Made by a program: the position numbers and the translations under genes. Shown in pieces: positions 55,679-64,000 of a stretch of 64,000 nucleotides of DNA (the first letter of the stretch is position 1; the number at the start of each line of letters is the position of its first letter). The notes under the pieces are model-generated. The model did not search any database. It saw only the letters and a program-made list of their open reading frames with translations, and was not told the DNA's origin. The stretch spans positions 1,612,001 to 1,676,000 of the forward strand of contig CAJSYZ010000003.1 in the NCBI GenBank assembly GCA_910574455.1. The letters run 5' to 3'. The DNA is from Trichaptum fuscoviolaceum. Taxonomy: Eukaryota > Basidiomycota > Agaricomycetes > Hymenochaetales > Trichaptaceae.

Positions 55679-57614
55679 CAAGCAGCGGCGCCGCCAGATC
55701 CTAGAGAGAGGTTAGCTAAACCATCTGATACGTCTGTCTGGCCAGTGGTGTCGATGAGCTTCGTGACCTTGCCAATCGCGACAGTTTTACCTAGTTGTTA
55801 CAAATATATAAGTAATCGGGCTGGGGAGATGCGATGTGGACAGTTCATACCCTCATCCCTCAGAGTGAAGCGACCCATCTGTGGGTAGTCCTTAAAGCGT
55901 TCAATGCAAATAGGTTGTTGCGTCTCGATGAGAGCAACAACCTTCTGTCCTTTCTTTGCAAATTGCGGTGGCTTCTTTGATTTCCGACCGGTCGCCTTGT
56001 CGAAGTAATGAAGTAATGCTGCCAATGTTACTTCTTCTGCGAGGGTGTGCACGTGCAGGACTGCGCTATAACCTGCACAGATGATGTTCTTGTGTTCTAA
56101 GATCGCTAGCTGGGCTTCAAACTGACGAACGGAGTGAACAGGGTTGTTTAAGCTCGTTAGTACGAAACCCGTGCTTATGTCCTCATCGTCAACGCCCTTC
56201 AAGCGGATACGGACGTTGTCGCCACACAAAGCCCCCGCGACTTCATCCTCCAGCTCGTTGTAGATAGCCGCAACTTCAACCACCGTACGGTTGGGCATCA
56301 TTAGAAGTGTGTCATTACGCTGCAACCGGCCGGACTCAATCTTGCCAACAACGATCGTGCCCATGTCCTTGTACTTCTCGGAGATAGGCATCATGAGTGG
56401 GCCGTCAATTTTCCGGTCAATGACAGGCAAAGTGTCAAGGAGACCAAGTAGTGAAGGACCACTGCAGATTTCTTAGACCATATTCACAAGCATATCATTG
56501 AGAAGCCACTTACTCCCACCACGGTGCGATATCTTTCGAAACTTTGTCCTTCAAATTTTGGCTGGTCTGAGCAGACACTGGAATGAACGTTACGTCTGTC
56601 TTGGGATTGTAGCCAGTACCCTTAATGAACGGTGTGATTTTGCTAACTATTTCATCGTACCGAGCCTTGTCCCAATTAACGGTGGGGTCGTCCATCTTGT
56701 TGACGACGACAATCAGCTTGCTCACACCAGCTGTTTTCACAAGCATGACATGCTCACGGGTCTGCCCACCCTTCTCGAAGCCGGTTTCGAATTCGCCCTT
56801 GCGAGCAGAGATAACAAGACAAGCGACATCGGCCTGCGCTGCGCCGGAAATCATACTCGGGACGTACGTTTTATGACCCGGAGCGTCAAGAATCGTGTAT
56901 CGCCGCGCATCGGTCTCAAAGTATCCTCTCCCAACTTCAACAGTCTTCCCTTGTCCACGTTCCTGTGGCGTCGAATCTAGGGCCCATGAGAGATACCAAC
57001 TTTCGCGACCAGCATCCTTTGCTTCTTTCTGAAGCTTCTCCATACTCCGCTTGTCGACCATTCCCGTAAGGTAGAGAATATTTCCGCCCATAGTACTCTT
57101 TCCTGCATCGACATGACCGATGAAGACTACGCCAAGATGCTGCTTGACTTGGTACGTATCAGCACACGATCACATATGTTACGAATATGGCATACTAACC
57201 ATCGCCATACAAATCTTTCAGAGTCTCTTGATCAACAATAGAGTGGACTTCCTGATGAACGGCAGTTGCATCTGTCTTTGCTCTCTCTGTAGTGAATGTC
57301 TTCGATCCTTGTGCTGCCGCAGGCTGAGCAACAGTAGCTTTTGGCTGAGCAGGAGTAGCTACAGGCGCTGTAGGTGCTGCAACCGGTACTTTCGCGGGTG
57401 GTACTACAGGCTCGAGCTTCGCAGCCGGCGGGGGTGCAGGCTTGCTTCCTCCAATAGACAGACTGATTGTAGGTGGCTTAGCAGGTGCCTCCGTCTGTTC
57501 TGGCCTTTCGATCGGCTGCATATCAGGAGGAGGAGGTTGGAGGGGTGCTTGAGGTACAAAAGTCCTGAAGCGCCCAGGAACGAATTCCGATGCACCAATG
57601 TTTAATTTGCTCAT
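55679..57614 (-). CDS. SUP35: Translation release factor eRF3 (Sup35), GTPase
   Basis: eRF3 is the GTPase that works with eRF1 in translation termination. The start at 57614 gives MSKLNIGASEFVPGRF, whose L-N-x-x-A-x-E-F-x-P spacing matches a PAM2 motif that binds poly(A)-binding protein. A Pro/Ala/Val-rich linker follows, with no Gln/Asn-rich prion-like domain. The GTPase domain shows GHVDAGKST (G1), GKTVEVGRGYFET (switch I), DAPGHKTYVPSMI (G3) and NKMDD (G4). Domains 2 and 3 read MGTIVVGKIESGRLQRND and GYSAVLHVHTLAEEVTLA. The last exon (KTVAIGKVTKLIDT) ends in a short Gly/Ala tail, stop at 55681-55679. Four introns are implied. The spliced protein is about 570 residues, somewhat shorter than Saccharomyces Sup35 because the prion-type N-terminus is missing. 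Confidence 0.97.
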
Positions 57615-58038
57615 TATTGTCGTCAGAGAGGAGGAAGAAGTATAAAAGAGTAAGAAAAAATCAGTCAGAGAAGGGAGAGAGAGGGGGAAAGCTATGTAAA
57701 TCCACATTGTTTTCCGAGTTTTATATGCGCTTATGTCATCATGGCATTGCCAAACTTGGCAAGAATAAGTAAAGATTCAGGATAGCTAGAACTATTCCTC
57801 ATACTTCAGTTTGTATTCATTCTCCTTAACTTTGCGCAGACAACAGTGGAAGCTACTTGGTACGAGGCAGTAAATAGCTACCAAATTTTGGGCGTCTGTG
57901 GTCGTCACTGATAGGAGTTGCCTGATTTGTTTCACTGGCAGTACAGCTCGCCAGTGTAGCATTCCAGTTCCCACGATTACCCTTGGTATTTAACCATCAC
58001 CTTGCGCTGTCCGGGCGCAAGCACGCAGTCTTGCAGCC
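57615..58038. promoter_or_regulatory. Divergent upstream region, SUP35 / SLA1
   Basis: 424 bp between two divergent start codons. The part next to SUP35 is rich in A and G (purine-rich, 57636-57695), possibly 5' leader. No other feature is evident. Confidence 0.4.
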
Positions 58039-61000
58039 ATGGCTCCTTCTACCTCATATCTTGCAGTGATCAAGGCATCCTACGATTATGAACCTCAATC
58101 TGAAGACGAGATTGCGATAAAGGAGGATCAAATTCTACTATTGCTTGAGAAAGTGGACGAGGAGTGAGTGCATTGTGGAACCCTGCGAATCGTGATATCT
58201 AATACGCTCTGCTATTTAGCTGGTGGAAGGTTAAGATTAAAGATGATGACGCCGAAGGTGAAGGTGGATTGGTACCGGCCGCATATGTTGAAGAGGTATT
58301 TGTGGCATTAATTATTGAGAGATTATCGTTGACACGTACGATAGCTAGATCACAAGTCCGTGGTGAAGGCCCTCTACGACTATGATGCAGTTGCTCCTGG
58401 AGAGCTATCCATCAAAGAAGATGAAGTATTGTTCGCATTTGGCGCGGATGATGACTGGCTGCTCGTACAGAGAGGCAAAGACGGCGGGGCTGGGTTTGTA
58501 CCAGCGAACTACGTTGAGGTTAGTTGATGCTAGTCATATATTTTTTGCTTGTGTTTAACAAAATGTCTAGGAAGTAGTGGAGGAGGAAGGTTCTTCTACT
58601 CATGAAACTTCGGCCATTGTTGTTCCTCCTTCGGTATGTTTCTAGGAAATTCAGTGGACTTCTTCTGTATTCACAATGCGGCACATAGCCACCTCGGCCT
58701 AGTGCACCATATATCGACCCAGCCGAGCGAGTAGCCCAGACTCCCTCCAGGGCACAGGTGGATAGCGTGCAAACTTGGGCTGTCTCCGAAGTCGATAAGA
58801 AGGGCAAAAAGAAGAAGGGCACGCTTGGAATTGGAAGCGGTGCTATATTTTTTGCCAGTGAATCCGACAAGGTATGCCTTCACTCCCTTGTACTAGAGAG
58901 ACTCTACTTAGAAAGCTGTTCTATAGACGCCTGTTCAAAAGTGGCAGACCGCTGCTGTTGAATCTTCACGGATTGAGAAATCCAAGCATGTTCATATCGA
59001 AGTCGGTGGTGTATCGCCAACAAGCTTACATTACAACGCGGGGTCAAAGGAAGTCGCGGAAGCAATAATTGCGAAGCTAGACTCCTCAAAGCGCTCATCT
59101 TCAAGCTCACCAACGCCTATGTCTCCTACTCCCAGAGCTCTAACAACCCCGCCTCCTGATTCGGAGCCGGAAGAGGAGCCAGAGGTAGTCCGGGAGTCTC
59201 CGAAGCCGAAGAAGAATGGGATTGGTGTTCATTTTGCGACTTCCCCGCCTTCAATCATATCCCCTCGTGAACCATCAGAAGACGGTGAAGCGGAAGAATA
59301 CCAACATACAAATGGCCACGCGAAAGTGGACGATGGTCAAGAGTGGGTGACTGTGCTGTACGACTTCGCTGCCGACGGGGCGGATGAGCTCACAGTGCAT
59401 GAGGGCGATCGCCTCGTGGTTCTGGAACGTGACGGTGATGAGTGGTGGAAAGTGCGTAATACGGAAGGGCAAGAGGGTGTTGTTCCCGCATCCTACGTTG
59501 AGCTGGACGTCGTTGACCAGGTGATTCTCTCGCCTTACTTTATTTTCCTCCGATATTGGGGATTTGTGTGATTATTCCATTGACGTTCATTGCAAATGTA
59601 GTCTGGGACTGGCTCTCGGGCAACCACTGCCATTCAAGAAGAGGACGAAGATGAGGCCGAACGCGAGAAAGAGGCGGCTGAACAAGCGAGACGTGAACAA
59701 GCGGAGAGAGAACGTGAAAGACGCGAGGCTGAGGTTCGGCAACGTGAAGAACGTGAGCGGAAACAACGCGCGGACTCGGAACGCAAGGCAAAGGCTGCGG
59801 CAGAGGCTGCAGAAGCGGAGAGTAAACGCAGACAACGAGAGCACGAAAAGGAGGAGGAGGAGGCGAGGCGCCGTTTACACGAGGAGCAGGACTCCAAAAA
59901 ACGTGCTCCGCGCGAGCCTCGCCTGTATGTCTTCGTCCGACTCGCCTTCTGGGCGCGAATTCCTTTCATGTCATGTTTCTGATTCTGAATTTACCTTTAT
60001 GATAGTCCTAGTTCGTCTGGAAGCAGACCGAAGGACAACCGCCCGTCTACCGCTTCTCCTTCACGCGAAACCTCGAGTAAATCGCGTACATCATCGGATG
60101 GAAGAACACGTGAGTCTAACTTTCACTTAAAACCTAAACCCTCATCTGTTGAACTGCAAGGTGTAACTTTACTGCAATGGCAACCTTTTATCGTGTGTAA
60201 ATCGCAATGTCGATCTAACCAACTTTACACTTTCAGGAGGTCCATCACCCTCGCGGACGCGCACATGGCATGATCGTACCGGTCAATTTAAAGTTGATGC
60301 TGAGTTCCTTGGATTCTCCAATGGAAAGCTTCGTCTTCACAAAGTGAATGGTGTTGTCATCGAAGTTCCGGCTGAGAAAATGTCCGCGGAAGATATTCGA
60401 TACATCGAGAGCGTTACTGGAAAGAAGGACAAGGGTAGAAGAGAAGAGAAAGAACGATCAAAAGTGCCTCTTTCGCCACTGTCAGACGACGATGTTCCGT
60501 TGGCTGAGCGACGGAAATCGCTGCACCAAGAGTCCAGGGCTTCACCAAGACCCGTGCCTCCGAAGAAGGGACCAACCATTGATTGGTTTGAATTCTTCTT
60601 GAACGCAGGTTGCGAACCGGATGATTGCACGCGTTATGCTCATTCTTTCGAGCGTGACAAGATGGATGAATCAATCTTACCGGATATCACCGAGCAGACA
60701 ATGCGTACATTGGGTTTGCGCGAAGGAGATATCATCCGAGTTAAGAAGGCTATTTCACAACGTGTTGCGACCGGTGGTAGTAAATCTGGGATGGAGGAGC
60801 AGTTGAGGCGAGACGAGGAGTTAGCGAGACAGATACAGGAAGAAGAGAACGGCGGTCGTTCAACACCGAAGAGTGCACCGAATTTGTTCGCTGGACCTGG
60901 AGGTGCTCTCAAAAATAATACTCGAAGAGGCAGGCCGTCAACCAACAGGAGTACTCCGTCCACAGTTGATATCCAATCACTCTCTACTGCTTCTGAACAA

Positions 61001-62265
61001 ATAAATCGGAATGGGAGCCCAGCTATAACTCTAACGTTATCCCCTACTAGCATCTCTAGCCCTCAGAGAGCTAGCTCTGCCGCACCTATCGTAAGCGGAT
61101 TTGAAGATGATGCATGGACAAATCGGCCTAGTTCCACCAAACCACTTGCCCCTACCCCGCCTGCTCAAACAGCACGTGCGCCTTCAGCTCCTCCGGCTCA
61201 GAGCGTCCCACCTGCACCCACACCTCAGGCAGCAGCCTCACCCCCTGCACCTCCCGCACCTCCCGCACCTCCCGCACCTGCTCAGGCTGAGAATCCGACA
61301 GGCAATGGTCTGGCTAAGACTACTGAATCGGATATCTTCGAGCAGCTCGCACGTTTGAGTGCCTTGAGAAACCAAAGCTCTGCAGCCGCATCTCCCGCTC
61401 CTGCATCGGCACCAGTTTCTGCTGTGTCACCGCCACCAGTCAGTTTCCAGAATGGCTTAGGCATGGGCTCATCTCCTGTGCCATTGGGCCAGCTTCAATC
61501 TCAGGTTACAGGCTTCCCAGGTGCAATCGGTCCTCGAGGGCCGCTTGCGCCTGTCCCCGTCAATCAAGGCTTACTACAACCCCTTGTCCCTACGACAACA
61601 GGTTTCAATTCATTCGTACCAACTCGTCCAGTTAGCAACCCCCCACAATTCACACAGTCATCCCCTCAGCCTTCATTCTTCCCTACCCAGCAAACAGGTT
61701 TCCCTGGCCTTCAACCCCAGCCAACAGGATTTGTTGCACCTCAACAAACCGGCTTCCCTGGAGCATTCAATGCACAGCAGACAGGCTTCCCGACTTCGGG
61801 ACCACTGATGTCTCAGACTACGAGCTACCCTGGTGCTCTCGGCTCTGGACCGTTTGCAGGTGGAAGACCGTACGGGTCTTTGCAACCAAGTGAGTTTCAA
61901 TCTTATTGATTAAGTTACTTTTCTCATGCAAGGTACAGACATGACTGGCTTTAACCCTGGATTTAACTCTGGCTTCGGACAAATGTCCTCACCCCCGCCA
62001 GTGCCCCCCTTACCTCCCCTACCATCTAGTCCCACCAAGGATACTTCTCCCGCAAATGTTTTTGCCGCGATGAAGTCAGGAAATTTCGGCGACGAAAGCG
62101 TACCACAACCTAGCAGTAGGTGTTTTTCAATGAAACTTAGGGAAACTATATCACTCATCATTTGCTTCAGACAAATATGACGCTCTCAGACCACAACCAA
62201 CTGGATGGGGTATTCAGGGAACCGCGACCGGCTATCAGAATGGCTACTCGGGACCTTTCTACTGA
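58039..62265 (+). CDS. SLA1: Sla1-type actin cytoskeleton / endocytosis adaptor
   Basis: Sla1 couples cargo recognition to Arp2/3-driven actin assembly at endocytic patches. Two N-terminal SH3 domains are seen (ASYDYEPQSEDEIAIKEDQ and ALYDYDAVAPGELSIKEDE, each ending in VPA-YVE). Between SH3-2 and SH3-3 lies the conserved segment VQTWAVSEVDKKGKKKKGTL with GVSPTSLHYNAGSKEVAEAI. SH3-3 reads VTVLYDFAADGADELTVHEG. A Glu/Arg/Lys-rich helix follows (59640-59900), then homology domain 1 (RTWHDRTGQFKVDAEFLGF), homology domain 2, a SAM-like fold (IDWFEFFLNAGCEPDDCTRY, TLGLREGDIIRVKKAI), a Pro-rich region and at least six Q-T-G-F-type repeats. The last exons end SGPFY. Around 1,150 residues, in line with fungal Sla1. 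Confidence 0.96.
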
Positions 62266-62422
62266 CCTGTACTTTATACCTTTTTCTTGCCTTTGTGACA
62301 ATAGTTATGTTTGGAAAGCGACGGTGACAGCAATGAGGATACATGCGATGAAGGATGCAAATGAATAAAATAATATCTAGGTCCAAGTGAAAATACGGTA
62401 TCATACTAGCTCAGTCGTAATG

Positions 62423-64000
62423 TCATGAACGTTCCAAAATGCCCTGGGCGTGTCCTACACGAATAAAGTAATCTCGCAAACCAGCACGAACCTCTGATGA
62501 GAGATCTTTTGCAAGAAGTTCTGAAAGCAATGGGTATATCGCAGGTAAATATCTCCCAAACTATAACAGAATTGATCAGTTTCCTACGCAAACATGAAAA
62601 GAGGCGACTTACAGCCTTCTCATCTAATCGAACAAATCCTTGAAGAATTATGCTTATGACGGGCATCCACGCGGCAATGTTTTTCGCTTGAGTATCAATG
62701 CGTAATTTGTTGAAGTCCGAGATAACCCCCAAGCCAAGACTAAAAACACATTGAAAATGAGACAGATCTCGAGTCATTTGCATTTCCACTTACGGCAGCA
62801 GTTTGTCCGCGACTTGAGCCCGAAGTGCAATATGTTCTGGTCGAGGATCATAATACATTTGCACAAGAACAGTGACCAGCGTCTCCGCACTGTTGGTCTC
62901 CTGTTTCAACAGGTTCGGAAGATGTTTCATGAAGCCTGTTGCCCTCTTCAGTATTAGTTGACTCGGATTATAGCGGCATACGTACCAACTTTCCACAATG
63001 CTGTGCGAAGCTCTTTGTCTTCATTAAACATGCGGGCGAATTGATAGCTATGGTCTAAAACACCCATCAATCGCAGTAAATGTTCAGGAGGAATTGTACT
63101 ATAGACGTCTTTATTCTGTAGGAGTTCGTTGGTCGTCTCGATGAGAAGCAGCTGCAGAACGCATTTAACGATAATCTGCTTAAATATACGACGACGTTCA
63201 CTAGGTGATATGCGAACCCCGTTACGACTGTCGCCGTTAGGCGTAAGCGGAGCAGGGATAATAGTCTCCGATACGTCTTTAAGAGTTTGGTAATGTGAGC
63301 GAAAGCATTTGATACGTATTGAGACACTGACCTGGCGAATCAGCGACGTCTGGAGTACCATCGGCCTCCATCCGAAGATTCTCGTCGAACAATTGATGTG
63401 GGGTAGTTGTTTTGAAGAGTTTGACAAACGTTGTGACAACTCTCTCCCATTTCGCAACACTAAGCTTCTTGACATTGCTTTCCAAGAGCTGCTGAAGACA
63501 GGAAGTTCCAATACGTGCCAATGTGTCGTTTTCTAATATTCAGTACATTAGTCAAGTGCATTACTGGCAACTGGTGAAGACGAACCTTGGCAAATGCAAA
63601 CGCAAAGCAAGTCCAGAAGGCCATCCAAGAAGCGCTCGAGAGTTTCAAAGTAAAAGGTGTAAAGATCTATCAAGTCTCGCAAAGCTTGGATCATCGTAGT
63701 TGATAGCCAGACACTCATATCTTCTTGAGTACTCCAACGCGAAAGATCAGAAGATGACTTCAAGATGGCAAAAATGGGGAATAATATCTCCTGGCAAACA
63801 GTGTCCCAGAACTCCACCGTGAAAGATGATCCATAAGTCTTCAAAGTTGTAAACAATGAATCTAGCGCCCTGAGGACATGTTAATACAAATCAGAATCAA
63901 CTGATTATGAGCAAGGCCTACTCACAATCGTCGCACTTCCAGATCTTCACCGTTCATGATTATGTCATAGAACCCAAAGAGTACCGGGAACCAGAATTTG
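62423..64000 (-). CDS. SEC7: Sec7/BIG-type Arf guanine nucleotide exchange factor (C-terminal part only)
   Basis: Sec7 activates Arf GTPases at the trans-Golgi. Only the C-terminal HEAT-like region is in the window; the Sec7 catalytic domain lies beyond the right edge. Exons from the right read FGFYDIIMNGEDLEVRR, LALDSLFTTLKTYGSSFTVE, FWDTVCQEILFPIFAILKSS, FYFETLERFLDGLLDLLCVC, ICQENDTLARIGTSCLQQLL and VAKWERVVTTFVKLFKTTTP. These are the signatures of the C-terminal regulatory domains of this family. The end reads ALRAQVADKLLP, LRIDTQAKNIAAWMPVISII and VRAGLRDYFIRVGHAQGI, finishing at the stop at 62425-62423. Seven introns or so are implied. The gene is convergent with SLA1 across 157 bp. Confidence 0.93.

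Noticed and set aside
59587..59969. Ser/Leu/Arg-rich minus-strand ORFs
   Set aside because: They are antisense to the Glu/Arg/Lys-rich helix of the Sla1 protein.

Overview
The window reads as nuclear chromosomal DNA of a filamentous basidiomycete, most likely an Agaricomycete. The genes are dense in 45-65 nt GT-AG introns and the intergenic regions are short. There are several members of DUF6533, a membrane-protein family that I know mainly from mushroom-forming fungi. The housekeeping proteins are fungal in type (Sla1, Sup35, Sec14, allantoinase). I saw no prokaryotic gene layout, tRNA, rRNA or CRISPR. All identifications come from reading translated exons; no search was run.

Left part (1-13.8 kb): the 3' part of cyclin C (minus); a DUF4139-type protein (minus); mitochondrial malate dehydrogenase (minus); a DUF6533 membrane protein (plus); TSR2 (minus) and GRC3 (plus), two ribosome-biogenesis genes that diverge from a 110 bp gap; then a repeat-bearing gap of 1.8 kb and allantoinase (plus).

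Middle part (13.8-41.3 kb) is the accessory, gene-poorer stretch. It holds a convergent pair of DUF6533 genes, an unrecognised ORF, an RNA-dependent RNA polymerase of the RNA-silencing type, a Sec14 lipid-transfer protein, two unrecognised but well-formed proteins (467 and 713 aa), and a short-chain dehydrogenase. Gaps of 3-4 kb between them carry microsatellites, a minisatellite beside a C18 tract, short tandem duplications and pieces of what looks like a decayed mobile element.

Right part (42-64 kb) is conserved and gene-dense: an equilibrative nucleoside transporter, a kinesin-3 (Unc104 type), a cytochrome b5-acyl-CoA dehydrogenase fusion, deoxyhypusine synthase, MOB1, translation release factor eRF3 (SUP35), SLA1, and the 3' end of the Arf-GEF SEC7. 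Several pairs are divergent with short shared upstream regions: nucleoside transporter/kinesin, DYS1/MOB1 and SUP35/SLA1.

I did not find a gene cluster that clearly forms a new system. The most unusual signals are the local DUF6533 group, the short-N-terminus RNA-dependent RNA polymerase whose catalytic motif is split by a stop-free 54 nt intron, several 10-30 nt microexons that carry active-site residues, and the related repeat ends at 12.05 and 26.59 kb.
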